This document shows positions 41,844 to 50,669 of a stretch of DNA of 64,000 bases, in pieces. The notes below the pieces were generated by a model. It did not search any database. It worked only from the letters and a program-made list of their open reading frames with translations, and was not told where the DNA came from. How positions within the stretch are numbered: the first letter of the stretch is position 1; every line of letters starts with the position of its first letter. The DNA lies in contig NZ_JAFEMB010000001.1 in assembly GCF_016892705.1 (NCBI RefSeq), forward strand, positions 1,550,001 through 1,614,000, given 5' to 3'. A program made the translations under genes and the position numbers. The stretch comes from Microvirga pudoricolor (lineage in GTDB: Bacteria; Pseudomonadota; Alphaproteobacteria; Rhizobiales; Beijerinckiaceae).

Positions 41844-42116
41844 GGGAGACGCAACGCCTTGGGGACAGGGATGATCCGGCAGGATGGCGGGCGGGTACCG
41901 CCAGGGGCGCGGTTTGCCTGCCTCGTCATGGAAGATGGGAGGCGCTAGGCCCGACCGGGAGAGCTTGCGTCATCATGGCTCGGGCGACCGGGCCTCATGC
42001 CCGGCGCGCGAGACGTCCTCGCTTGGGGGCTGGCGTGATGCCATGGGGTTTGACGGCCTCTTGCGGCCTGACCAAGGGGCTTTAAGCTCGGGCGAACACT
42101 GCCGTGGAGGGTGGAC

Positions 42117-42350
42117 GTGAAACACCGGATGTCGGGGACGATCCTGGCGGGCGCCGTCGCGCTCCTGGCCTGCGGGGCCGCGAGCGCCGCTCCGGCCGCC
42201 AAGAGCAAGGCCGCGTCCGGGGACGCGCGGGAGGCCTGCAAGGCGGAGGTGGCGGCCGCCCACCCGCCGGGCTCCCTGTCGCGCAAGCGCAGCCCCCGCG
42301 ACGCGCTCATCGCCGAGTGCATGGAACGGCGGGCCGGCGCCACGCGCTGA
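42117..42350 (+). CDS. Small secreted hypothetical protein
   Basis: A 77-residue frame with a clear signal peptide (GTILAGAVALLACGAASAAPA). The short mature part, with AREACKAEVAAAHPPGSLSRKRSPRDALIAECM, contains two cysteines that could form a disulfide. I chose the GTG at 42117 for its GGAGGG ribosome site; ATG codon 42129 is an alternative. Family not recognised. It resembles other small periplasmic cysteine-pair proteins of the order. Confidence 0.7.
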   Translation: MKHRMSGTILAGAVALLACGAASAAPAAKSKAASGDAREACKAEVAAAHPPGSLSRKRSPRDALIAECMERRAGATR

Positions 42351-42449
42351 CGGGCCGGACGTTTTCTCACGGGAGAGCGTCGCACAGCTATGAAGAACCC
42401 TAGGCCCGTGTTCTCCGGCTTTGCGGGTCAAAGGCGCGGACGCCGCTAC

Positions 42450-42543
42450 CGTCATGGCCGGACTTGACCCGGCCACCCACGGGCTCACACCGCAAGACGC
42501 CTCCCGGACAATCGAGGTCCCCGGCTCAAGGCCGGGGATGACG
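42450..42543. repeat. Dispersed intergenic repeat, family B, copy 2
   Basis: It begins CGTCATGGCCGGACTTGACC and ends GTCCCCGGCTCAAGGCCGGG then GATGACG, matching the copy at 39291-39386 at both ends. The middle differs. It lies in the 410-base gene-free gap 42351-42760. Confidence 0.85.
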
Positions 42544-42613
42544 GTGGGGACGGCCTGAAGGAACGCCGATTCGGCTCTCCGGGCCTACCGTCTTCCCGGT
42601 GGACCGTCACAAG

Positions 42614-42655
42614 GCCGGTGCCTGTCCTCGAGCCGGGGCGAGGACAGGCACCGGC
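42614..42655. repeat. 17-bp perfect hairpin upstream of the SOS operon
   Basis: GCCGGTGCCTGTCCTCG pairs exactly with CGAGGACAGGCACCGGC over an 8-base loop. No T run follows on the plus strand. It lies about 70 bases before the LexA box. Confidence 0.8.
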
Positions 42656-42726
42656 TTCCGGATCCCCCCTCCTCCTGCGACCTCGGGTCCCCTCGGAACC
42701 TATCGTTTCCGCCCCAGATTATGCTA

Positions 42727-42741
42727 GAACAAACAGCGAAC
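42727..42741 (+). promoter_or_regulatory. LexA (SOS) box GAAC-N7-GAAC
   Basis: GAACAAACAGCGAAC fits the alphaproteobacterial LexA operator (GTTC-N7-GTTC on the other strand) exactly. It ends 19 bases before the radical SAM/UdgX operon, overlapping where its promoter must be, with a TATGCT -10-like hexamer adjoining. This predicts DNA-damage induction of both genes. Confidence 0.8.
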
Positions 42742-42760
42742 TATGATCGAGTAGCGTGAC

Positions 42761-43975
42761 ATGGACGAGAAGCTCGCCAAGAAGCTGCGCATCCTGGCCG
42801 ATGCGGCGAAATACGATGCCTCCTGCGCCTCCTCGGGCGCGCCCAAACGCAAGGCGGATGTGGACGGCTTGGGCTCCACCACGGGCTCAGGCATCTGCCA
42901 CGCCTACACGCCGGACGGGCGCTGCGTCTCGCTGCTCAAGATCCTGCTGACCAATTACTGCCTGTTCGACTGCGTCTATTGCGTGAACCGCCGCTCCTCG
43001 AACGTGCGCCGAGCCAAGTTCACGGTGGACGAGGTCGTGACCCTCACGATCGAGTTCTACAAGCGCAACTATATCGAGGGCCTGTTCCTGTCCTCCGGCA
43101 TCATCCGGTCGCCGGACTATACCATGGAGCAGATGCTGCTGGTGGCCAAGAAGCTCCGGCGCGACCACGGCTTCCGGGGCTACATCCACCTCAAGACCAT
43201 TCCGGAGGCGAGCCCCTGGCTGATCGAGGAGGCGGGCCTCTGGGCCGACCGCCTCTCCATCAACCTCGAACTGCCCACCGAGAAGAGCCTGGAGCGGCTG
43301 GCGCCCGAGAAGGACGGCGCCTCGATCCAGGACGCCATGGCGCAGATGAGCGAGCGCATCGAGGAGGCCCGCGAGGAGCGCCGCCATTTCTCGCCCGCCG
43401 GGCAATCGACCCAGATGATCGTGGGGGCGGACGCCACCACCGACCACGACGTGCTGAAGGTGAGCGACAAGCTCTACGGCCATTACAAGCTCCGGCGCGT
43501 CTATTACTCGGCCTTCAGCCCAATCCCGGATTCGTCGTCCGTGCTGCCCTTGAAGCCGCCGCCGCTCCAGCGCGAGAACCGGCTCTACCAAGCCGATTGG
43601 CTGCTGCGCTATTACGGCTTCGACGTGGACGAGATCGCGTCGGGCGGCGAGGCCGGGATGCTCGATCTCGACATCGACCCCAAGCTCGCCTGGGCGCTGA
43701 AGAACCGCCATCGCTTCCCCGTCGACGTGAACACCGCCGACCGCGAGATGCTCCTGCGGGTGCCGGGCCTGGGCGCGCGGGCCGTGGACAAAATCGTGCT
43801 GGCCCGCCGCCACACTACCCTCCGGCTGGAGGACGTGGCGCGGCTCACCTCGGGCCTGAAACGAGCCCGCCCGTTCCTCGTGGCGGCCGACCACCACCCG
43901 AAGAAGAGCCTCGATGGGGAGCGCCTGCGCGAGCGGCTGGTGGAGAAGCCCGAACAGTTGAGCTTGTTCGCATGA
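42761..43975 (+). CDS. Putative DNA modification/repair radical SAM protein
   Basis: A 404-residue protein. The radical SAM cluster motif is CLFDCVYCVNRRSSN (Cys67, Cys71, Cys74). It ends with a helix-hairpin-helix segment (LLRVPGLGARAVDKIVLARR), which implies DNA binding. This is the conserved partner (TIGR03916-type) of the DUF4130 and UdgX proteins, and here the three modules are in two overlapping genes. Reaction unknown. A LexA box precedes it, and the downstream gene overlaps by 4 bases (ATGA), so both are made together under SOS control. Confidence 0.93.
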   Translation: MDEKLAKKLRILADAAKYDASCASSGAPKRKADVDGLGSTTGSGICHAYTPDGRCVSLLKILLTNYCLFDCVYCVNRRSSNVRRAKFTVDEVVTLTIEFYKRNYIEGLFLSSGIIRSPDYTMEQMLLVAKKLRRDHGFRGYIHLKTIPEASPWLIEEAGLWADRLSINLELPTEKSLERLAPEKDGASIQDAMAQMSERIEEAREERRHFSPAGQSTQMIVGADATTDHDVLKVSDKLYGHYKLRRVYYSAFSPIPDSSSVLPLKPPPLQRENRLYQADWLLRYYGFDVDEIASGGEAGMLDLDIDPKLAWALKNRHRFPVDVNTADREMLLRVPGLGARAVDKIVLARRHTTLRLEDVARLTSGLKRARPFLVAADHHPKKSLDGERLRERLVEKPEQLSLFA

Positions 43976-45414
43976 GCCTGCACCGCATCACCCTGAAGGA
44001 CGGCGCGGATCTCGACGGGTTCCGCCGGGCGGTGCGCCGGGTCATCGCCGAGGAGCTGGCGCCGCAGCACGTGGTCTGGACAATCGGCAGCGAGCCCGAC
44101 CTGTTCGGCGACGATGCGGGCGGCGAGGCGGCGCCGGTCGCCCTGCCCCGCCCCGTGGGTGAACTCATTCAATTGGTCGTCTGCCACCGGGACCCGGAGC
44201 GCTACGCCCTGCTGCACCAGCTCGTCTGGCGCGTGCTCAACGGCGAGCGCGAACTCCTACAGATCGCCAGCGACCCGCTGGTGCACCGCCTCGACCTGAT
44301 GGCGCGCACTATCCGCCGCGACCTGCACAAGATGCACGCCTTCCTGCGCTTCCGGAAAGTCGGCGGCCAGCATCTGGAACGGTTCGTGGCCTGGTTCGAG
44401 CCGGATCATTTCATCCTGGAGGCGACGGCAGGGTTCTTCATCGACCGCTTCCGCTCCCTGGACTGGACGATCCTGACGCCGGTCGGCTCTATGCGATGGG
44501 ACAGGGCGAAGCTCACCTATGGGCCGCCGGCCCGCAAGGAGGACGCCCCGTCCGAAGACAGCTTCGAAAACGGCTGGCGCGACTATTACGAGAGCGTGTT
44601 CAACCCCGCGCGGGTCAACCCCACCGCCATGCGGGCCGAGATGCCGAAGAAGTACTGGCACAACATGCCTGAGGCCGCCTCCATCCCGGCCCTGATCCAA
44701 ACCGCGTCCCAGCGCGTTGAGAGGATGATCGAACAGGAGGCCACCATGCCGGCAAAGCGAACGCCTGAGCGCGCCATCGAGGCCATGTGGGATCAGGAGC
44801 CCAAGACCCTCGAGCAGCTCAACGCCATCATCGGCAAGGCGGGTCCGCTGGTGCCCGGCGCCACCCAAGCCGTGTTCGGCGAAGGACCGGCCCATGCCGA
44901 TATCGTGTTCGTGGGCGAGCAGCCCGGCGACCAGGAGGACCTGCAGGGCCGCCCCTTCGTGGGCCCGGCCGGCAAGCTTCTCATGAAGGCCATGGGCGAG
45001 GTCGGCCTCGACCAGAGCAAGATCTACCTCACCAATGCGGTGAAGCACTTCAAGTTCGAGCAGCGCGGCCATCGCCGCATCCACGCCAAGCCCACGGCGG
45101 GCGAGGTGAAGCATTACCGGCCCTGGCTCATGAAGGAGCTGGAACTGGTGCGCCCGAAACTCGTGGTGGCGCTCGGCGCCACCGCCGTGCTGGCGCTCTC
45201 GGGCAAGCAGATTCCCATCACGCGGGCCCGGGGCCGGGCCGCGTTCGGCGAACGGCAGGGCTACATCACGGTGCACCCGTCCTACCTGCTACGCCTGCCC
45301 GACGAGCACTCCAAGCGCGAGGCCTACGACCTGTTCGTGCAGGACCTCGCCCGGATCCGCGACCTGTCGCTGGCCGACCTCGACACCGGGGAGCTGCCGC
45401 TGGCGGCCGAGTGA
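43972..45414 (+). CDS. DUF4130 - UdgX fusion, uracil-DNA cross-linking protein
   Basis: A 480-residue fusion. Residues 1-250 are the DUF4130 (TIGR03915) domain found with the radical SAM partner. From about residue 265 comes the UdgX family-4-like uracil-DNA glycosylase domain, with GEQPGDQED at 315-323, FVGPAGKLL, LTNAVKHFKFE and HPSYLLR at 435-441. The R-loop motif that is KRRIH in mycobacterial UdgX reads HRRIH (367-371). His371, which in UdgX forms a covalent bond with the abasic site after uracil removal, is kept. Co-expressed with the radical SAM gene. Confidence 0.94.
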   Translation: MSLHRITLKDGADLDGFRRAVRRVIAEELAPQHVVWTIGSEPDLFGDDAGGEAAPVALPRPVGELIQLVVCHRDPERYALLHQLVWRVLNGERELLQIASDPLVHRLDLMARTIRRDLHKMHAFLRFRKVGGQHLERFVAWFEPDHFILEATAGFFIDRFRSLDWTILTPVGSMRWDRAKLTYGPPARKEDAPSEDSFENGWRDYYESVFNPARVNPTAMRAEMPKKYWHNMPEAASIPALIQTASQRVERMIEQEATMPAKRTPERAIEAMWDQEPKTLEQLNAIIGKAGPLVPGATQAVFGEGPAHADIVFVGEQPGDQEDLQGRPFVGPAGKLLMKAMGEVGLDQSKIYLTNAVKHFKFEQRGHRRIHAKPTAGEVKHYRPWLMKELELVRPKLVVALGATAVLALSGKQIPITRARGRAAFGERQGYITVHPSYLLRLPDEHSKREAYDLFVQDLARIRDLSLADLDTGELPLAAE

Positions 45415-45504
45415 ACCGACGGCGGCCCCAGGTCGAACCTTGGCGGCGCGACAGAGGTGTTGCATCGCTGCCGCAGCCGGGCGCAAACCCAGGAGTCCTT
45501 TGCT

Positions 45505-45530
45505 AAAGCCTCGGAAACGTTCGGCTTTTT
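45505..45530 (+). terminator. Possible terminator after the UdgX gene
   Basis: AAAGCC pairs with GGCTTT over a 12-base loop, followed by further T. It lies about 90 bases past the UdgX stop. The stem is short, so this is a weak call. Confidence 0.4.
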
Positions 45531-45621
45531 CAAGATCGCTCGCTTAACCGCCCCTTAAACTGCCACAATTACAGTGCCTGAGAGCATCCATGGAAAGGCC
45601 GGACCTTGGAACCGGCCGGTG

Positions 45622-47766
45622 ATGGAATCGGGGATCAACGTGGCGAACGGACGTGGCCGGCGCGAGCCGGTTTTCGATGCGCCCGCCGTCGATGCGGGGG
45701 AGACGGACATCCGTCTCTCGCCGGAGGATCGGTCAGGGGGCAGGATGGCGCGTCGGGGCGCTTCGGGCGAGCGGAACGCGGGCAAGCCGCCGGCGCGGCG
45801 CAAGGTCAAGAAGGCCAGGCGCCGGGGCGGCCGCTCGCTGTTGAGCCGCCTGTTCTACGCCGGCATCGTCATGTGCCTGTGGGGCGTGATCGCGGTGGGC
45901 GGCGTCGTCGCCTATTACGCCGCGCAATTGCCGCCCATCGACCAGCTCACCGTTCCCAAGCGTCCGCCCAACATCGCCATCATGGCGAGCGACGGCACGC
46001 TTTTGGCCAACCGGGGCGAGACCGGCGGCCGCAACGTCTCCATCAAGGAGCTGCCGCCCTACCTGCCCAAGGCCTTCGTGGCCATCGAGGATCGGCGCTT
46101 CTACCAGCATTTCGGCATCGACCCCATCGGCATCACCCGCGCCATGATGCGCAACGTGACGGGCGGCGGCGTGGCGCAGGGCGGCTCGACGCTCACCCAG
46201 CAGCTCGCCAAGAACCTGTTCCTCACCCACGAGCGCACCGCCTCCCGCAAGATCCAGGAAGCCATCCTGTCCCTGTGGCTGGAGCGGAACTTCACCAAGG
46301 ACCAGATCCTCGAACTCTACATGAACCGCGTCTATTTCGGCGCGGGCGCCTATGGCGTCGAGGCGGCGGCGCAGCGCTATTACGGCAAGTCGGCCCGCAA
46401 CCTGTCGCTGGCCGAGGCCGCCGTGCTGGCGGGCGTGGTGCAGAGCCCCTCGCGCCTTGCTCCCAACCGCAACCCGAAGGCCGCCCAGGACCGGGCCGAA
46501 CTCGTGATCGCGGCCATGAACGAGCAGGGCCTCATCACGCCCGGCATGACCAAGACCGCGCTGGGCACGCCCGCCGAGCCCACCAAGCCGAAGGGCGCGG
46601 GCTCCGCGAACTACGCCGCCGATTACGTGATGGACGTGCTCGACGACTTCGTGGGGACCATCGAGTCCGACATCGTGGTGTCGACCACCATCGATCCTAC
46701 GATGCAGGCCGCCGGCGAGCGTTCCCTCGTGGACGAGCTCAACGCCAAGGGCCAGAAGTTCAACGTGAGCCAGGGCGCGCTCGTGGCCATGCAGCCGGAC
46801 GGGGCGCTGCGGGCCCTCGTCGGCGGACGCAACTACGAGACGAGCCAGTTCAACCGGGCCACCGTGGCCCGCCGCCAGCCCGGCTCCTCGTTCAAGCCCT
46901 TCGTGTATCTCACCGCCATCGAGCAGGGCCTGACCCCCGACACGGTGCGCGAGGATTCGCCTGTGCGCTACAAGGGCTGGGCGCCGGAGAACTACGACCA
47001 CGGCTATCGCGGCCCGGTCCAGCTGCGCGACGCGCTCGCGCTGTCGCTCAACACCATCGCCGTGAAGCTCGGCCTCGAGGTCGGCCCGAAAGCCGTGGTG
47101 CAGACGGCCCAGCGGCTCGGCATCGCATCCCCGCTTCAGGCCAACCCGTCGCTGGCGCTGGGCACCTCCGAGGTGACGCCCCTCGAACTGGTGAGCGCCT
47201 ACGCGGCCTTCGCCAACGGCGGCACCGGCGTGATTCCATATGTGATAACCGCCGTGAAGACCGCCGACGGCAAGGTGATCTACCAGCGCCCGGCCGGCAG
47301 CGGCAATCTCGGCCGCGTCATCGATCCGGGCTCGGTCGCCATGATGAACGAGATGATGCACAACACCTTCGTCATCGGCACCGCCAAGAAAGCGCAGATC
47401 CCCGGCTGGGCGCTGGCGGGCAAGACCGGCACCACGCAGGATTACAAGGATGCGTGGTTCGTGGGCTTTTCCGGCAACCTCGTGGCGGGCGTGTGGCTCG
47501 GCAACGACGACGGCACGCTCACCAAGCGCGTGACCGGCGGCAACCTGCCCACGGAAGTCTGGCACAACTTCATGCTGGCGGCGCTCAAGGGCAAGCCCCC
47601 CGTGGGCCTGCCGGGCGGCGAGCGCTTCGGACCCTCCGACGTGCCCGTGGCGGGCGGCCCCGGCAACAACTACGCCAGCGCGGGCGGCGAAGGCTGGGTC
47701 CAGCCCCAGCCCGCCCGCCGCGGCTCCCCGGAGAAGAACTTCTTCGAGCGGTTGTTTGGATTGTGA
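45622..47766 (+). CDS. Class A penicillin-binding protein, PBP1A family
   Basis: About 714 residues. A basic cytoplasmic tail of about 75 residues precedes one membrane anchor (FYAGIVMCLWGVIAVGGVVAYY). The glycosyltransferase domain has EDRRFYQHFGID with the catalytic glutamate and GGSTLTQQLAKNLFLT. The transpeptidase domain has SSFKPF (active serine), SLN and KTGTT. It polymerises and cross-links peptidoglycan. The true start is uncertain: the frame is open from a GTG at 45574, and neither site has a strong ribosome motif. Confidence 0.93.
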   Translation: MESGINVANGRGRREPVFDAPAVDAGETDIRLSPEDRSGGRMARRGASGERNAGKPPARRKVKKARRRGGRSLLSRLFYAGIVMCLWGVIAVGGVVAYYAAQLPPIDQLTVPKRPPNIAIMASDGTLLANRGETGGRNVSIKELPPYLPKAFVAIEDRRFYQHFGIDPIGITRAMMRNVTGGGVAQGGSTLTQQLAKNLFLTHERTASRKIQEAILSLWLERNFTKDQILELYMNRVYFGAGAYGVEAAAQRYYGKSARNLSLAEAAVLAGVVQSPSRLAPNRNPKAAQDRAELVIAAMNEQGLITPGMTKTALGTPAEPTKPKGAGSANYAADYVMDVLDDFVGTIESDIVVSTTIDPTMQAAGERSLVDELNAKGQKFNVSQGALVAMQPDGALRALVGGRNYETSQFNRATVARRQPGSSFKPFVYLTAIEQGLTPDTVREDSPVRYKGWAPENYDHGYRGPVQLRDALALSLNTIAVKLGLEVGPKAVVQTAQRLGIASPLQANPSLALGTSEVTPLELVSAYAAFANGGTGVIPYVITAVKTADGKVIYQRPAGSGNLGRVIDPGSVAMMNEMMHNTFVIGTAKKAQIPGWALAGKTGTTQDYKDAWFVGFSGNLVAGVWLGNDDGTLTKRVTGGNLPTEVWHNFMLAALKGKPPVGLPGGERFGPSDVPVAGGPGNNYASAGGEGWVQPQPARRGSPEKNFFERLFGL

Positions 47767-47861
47767 TGATGCGGCTCGCGCCTTGCTGGCGCGAGATCGG
47801 TTGCGATACGTCCCGAGCAACCCTGCGATCATCATCCTTCCGGGATCGCGGAGGGAATTCG

Positions 47862-48476
47862 ATGCACGAATGGCTGCAGCTTCTGACGATCGCGGGCGTG
47901 TTTCTCCTGAGCGCCGTCAGCCCCGGCCCAAACTTTGCCATCGTGACCTCCACGGCGATGGGCGTGTCGCGCCGTGCCGGGATCCTGGCGGGCCTCGGCC
48001 TCGCGGCGGCGTCGTTCACCTGGGCGCTGCTCGCGGTTGCCGGGATCGGCCTCATCCTGACCCAGGTCCCCTGGATCTATACGGCCGTGAAGGTTGCGGG
48101 TGCCACGTATCTGATGGGGCTCGGGATCAAGATGGTGCTCGGCGCGCGCAAGCCTGTCCCGGAGGAGACCGACGGGAGCCTCAAGGACGCCACGGCTTTT
48201 CGAAAGGCCTTCCTGGTCAGCCTGACGAACCCCAAATCCGTCGCGTTCTACGGCAGCATCTTCAGCGTCATGGTGCCGGCCCATGCCGGGTCCTGGTTTT
48301 ACGTCGCGGTCGTGGCGCTCGCCGCCACGATCTCAGCGATCTGGTATTGCGGCCTGGCGGTTCTGTTCTCCCACGGCTTCGCCCGGCGCATCTTCACCCG
48401 GGCGAAGGCGGGGATCGAGGCCACCATGGGTCTGGTCCTGATCGGCATGGGCGGGCGCCTGCTGTTCAGCCGCTGA
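47862..48476 (+). CDS. LysE family exporter
   Basis: A 204-residue protein with about six membrane helices of the LysE/RhtB family. The motif VSPGPNFAIVTSTAMG near residue 20 is the family signature, and LVSLTNPKSVAFYGSIF is the second conserved block. It is expected to export amino acids or similar small metabolites. A GGAGGG ribosome site precedes the ATG. It is one of three LysE-type genes in the window. Substrate unknown. Confidence 0.92.
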   Translation: MHEWLQLLTIAGVFLLSAVSPGPNFAIVTSTAMGVSRRAGILAGLGLAAASFTWALLAVAGIGLILTQVPWIYTAVKVAGATYLMGLGIKMVLGARKPVPEETDGSLKDATAFRKAFLVSLTNPKSVAFYGSIFSVMVPAHAGSWFYVAVVALAATISAIWYCGLAVLFSHGFARRIFTRAKAGIEATMGLVLIGMGGRLLFSR

Positions 48477-48602
48477 CCCGGCCTGGACGGCGACATCGGC
48501 CCGTCAGGGATCCCGGTTCATCGATGCCATGCGCGGGTCCAGCGTGAGGGTCCCGCGGCCGAATTCCGGACCTCGGCTCGGGAAGTTGCATAGCGCCTGC
48601 AC

Positions 48603-49790
48603 TCAGCCCTGCCGCACCTTCCCGGTCATCGTAAAGATTACCAGCGCCAGGACGCCCGTGCCCGAGATAGTGATCGGCAGGGGCAGGGCCGAATCGCCCA
48701 GGAACTGGCCAAGGCCGATGCCCAGGAGCGCCGCGAAGGTCATCTGGCAGATGCCGAGCAGGGACGAGGCCGCGCCCGCCCGGTCGGGAAACGGCATCAT
48801 GGCCGAGGCCATGGATTGCGGCATGGTGAGGCCGACCCCCACCGCGTAGACCGTCATGGGCAGCGTGACGGCGAGCGACGAGGGCACGCCGAGCCCCACG
48901 CAGGCCAGCATCAGGAGGCCGCCCGCCGCCAGGAAGACCACGCCGAGCTGGATCGTGCCGTCGAGGCCGCGCCGCCCCACCACACGCTGCGCCAGGGTGG
49001 TGCCCGAGATGAAGCCCAACACCATGAAGGCGAACGAGAACGCGAAGGTGAGTTCGTTCAAGCCATACACGCCCTGGAGCACGAAGGACGAGCCCGAGAT
49101 GAAGGCGAACAGGCCCCCATAGCCGAGCATGGACAGCATCACGTAGACCCGGTAGCCCCGGTGCCGCAGCAGAACGGCGAAGCCGCGCAGAATCGACCCG
49201 AACGAAAGGGGAGCCGGGGATTTCAGCCGGATGGTTTCGGGCAGCCGCAGGGCCACCACGGCGGCCAGGATGAGGCTGGCCGTCACCATGACGAAAAAGA
49301 TGCCGCGCCAGCCGACGAACACCGCGATCAGCCCGCCCAGCACCGGCGCGACCGCCGGAACGACGCCCATGATCATGGCCATCCGGGAGAGCTCCCGTCC
49401 GGCCCGCGGGCCCTCGTAGAGATCCCGCACGATGGCCCGCGCCAGCACGATGGGACCGGAGGCGCCGAGCGCCTGGGCGAAGCGGGCGAGGGTCAGGGTC
49501 TCGATGGTCTGCGCCGAGGCGCAGAGAAAGCTCGCAAGGACGTAGAGACCGAGCCCGAAGAGCAGCACGGGCTTGCGGCCGATCTTGTCGGCGACCGGAC
49601 CGTAGAAGAACTGCCCGACCGCGAAGCCCAGCAGGAAGGACGACAGGGTCAGCTGCACCCCTGCGGTCGAAGCCCCGAGCGTTCCCGCGATGGTGGGCAG
49701 GGACGGCAGGTACATGTCCGTGGAGAGCGGTCCCAGCGCCGTGAGCAGCGCCAGGGTGACCGTGAGGGCGAGGGTGTCGGGCTTGAGCAT
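48603..49790 (-). CDS. Multidrug efflux MFS transporter, Bcr/CflA family
   Basis: A 395-residue, twelve-helix transporter. LGPLSTDMYLPSLPTIAGTLG at the N terminus is the Bcr/CflA drug-resistance signature, followed by the MFS loop YGPVADKIGRKPVLL. Further typical blocks are RAIVRDLYEG and GFISGTTLAQRVVGRRG. Likely exports bicyclomycin- or chloramphenicol-like compounds; the natural substrate is not known. Its 3' end is separated from the convergent LysE gene by about 125 bases with no clear terminator. Confidence 0.94.
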   Translation of the reverse strand: MLKPDTLALTVTLALLTALGPLSTDMYLPSLPTIAGTLGASTAGVQLTLSSFLLGFAVGQFFYGPVADKIGRKPVLLFGLGLYVLASFLCASAQTIETLTLARFAQALGASGPIVLARAIVRDLYEGPRAGRELSRMAMIMGVVPAVAPVLGGLIAVFVGWRGIFFVMVTASLILAAVVALRLPETIRLKSPAPLSFGSILRGFAVLLRHRGYRVYVMLSMLGYGGLFAFISGSSFVLQGVYGLNELTFAFSFAFMVLGFISGTTLAQRVVGRRGLDGTIQLGVVFLAAGGLLMLACVGLGVPSSLAVTLPMTVYAVGVGLTMPQSMASAMMPFPDRAGAASSLLGICQMTFAALLGIGLGQFLGDSALPLPITISGTGVLALVIFTMTGKVRQG

Positions 49791-49885
49791 CGCGGACCGG
49801 TGAGGATGGCGGTCCTGGCTTTAGCGCGTTTTCAGGGCCCGGCGCAGCCTAAAAATGGGCCGGTTGCGCCGCGCCGGAGTGTGGC

Positions 49886-50551
49886 TCACGTCGCCCGGAA
49901 CATCGACACCCGGTCCGGGATGGTCTCCACCGCGGGCCGGAACTGCTTCGTCTCCGGATCCCGGATCATCAGGATTCCGGTCGCCACGCCGAAATAGGCC
50001 CCGTGGAGCTGGAGCTTGCCGCGCTCCACCAGGATGCGCACGCACGGGAACGTCATGAGGTTGTTGAGGCTGTTCTCGATGGCGGCGAGTTCGAGGCGGG
50101 TCAGGTACTCGGCGAAGTCGTCGCCGCGCGGGCCCGCCGGTTCGGCGGCGGGTGCGATCAGGCTCATCCAGCGGCCGATGAAATCGCCCGGCGAGAGCGG
50201 CGCGGTGTCGTCGGCAAACGCCCGGATGCCGCCGCAGCGGGCATGGCCCAGCACCACGATGTGCTTCACCCGCAGGGCCTGCACGGCGAATTCCAGCGCC
50301 GCCGAGGTTCCGTGGAAATCGCCCTGGGTCTCGAAGGGCGGCACGAGGTTGGCGACGTTGCGCACCACGAACAGCTCGCCGGGGCTCGCATCGAAGATCA
50401 CCTCCGGCGAGACGCGGCTGTCGCAGCAGCCGATGATCATCACCTCGGGCGACTGGCCCTTTTCGGCCAGGAGCTCGTAGCGGCCCTTCTCGCGGGGGAA
50501 GCTGGAGCCGAGAAACGCGCGGTAGCCGTCGGTCAGGTTTTGGGGAAACAC
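49886..50551 (-). CDS. Beta-carbonic anhydrase
   Basis: A 221-residue zinc enzyme. Zinc ligands are Cys42 in GCCDSRVSPE, His103 and Cys106 in VLGHARCGGIR, with the catalytic Asp44-Arg46 pair also present. It interconverts CO2 and bicarbonate in the cytosol. I place the start at the GTG at 50551, which has AGGAGG 7 bases upstream; the longer frame to 50620 starts before that site. It is divergent from a LysE-type exporter. Confidence 0.94.
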   Translation of the reverse strand: MFPQNLTDGYRAFLGSSFPREKGRYELLAEKGQSPEVMIIGCCDSRVSPEVIFDASPGELFVVRNVANLVPPFETQGDFHGTSAALEFAVQALRVKHIVVLGHARCGGIRAFADDTAPLSPGDFIGRWMSLIAPAAEPAGPRGDDFAEYLTRLELAAIENSLNNLMTFPCVRILVERGKLQLHGAYFGVATGILMIRDPETKQFRPAVETIPDRVSMFRAT

Positions 50552-50669
50552 GGCTGGGCCTCCTTGTTGCTGATCCCCACCTAGGCGCAACGGGACCCCT
50601 TGGCAACTCGTCCGGGGCATTTCCCACGGCTTTGCGCGGTGCTAGCGTGGGCCGAACCCAGGAGCCGGC

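Noticed and set aside
39291..42543. CRISPR array made of the repeated blocks
   Set aside because: There are only two copies, 3 kb apart, with no regular spacing and no cas genes. They are dispersed intergenic elements.
45733..47835. A 700-codon minus-strand frame
   Set aside because: It is the antisense shadow of the penicillin-binding protein gene, with no domain or ribosome site.
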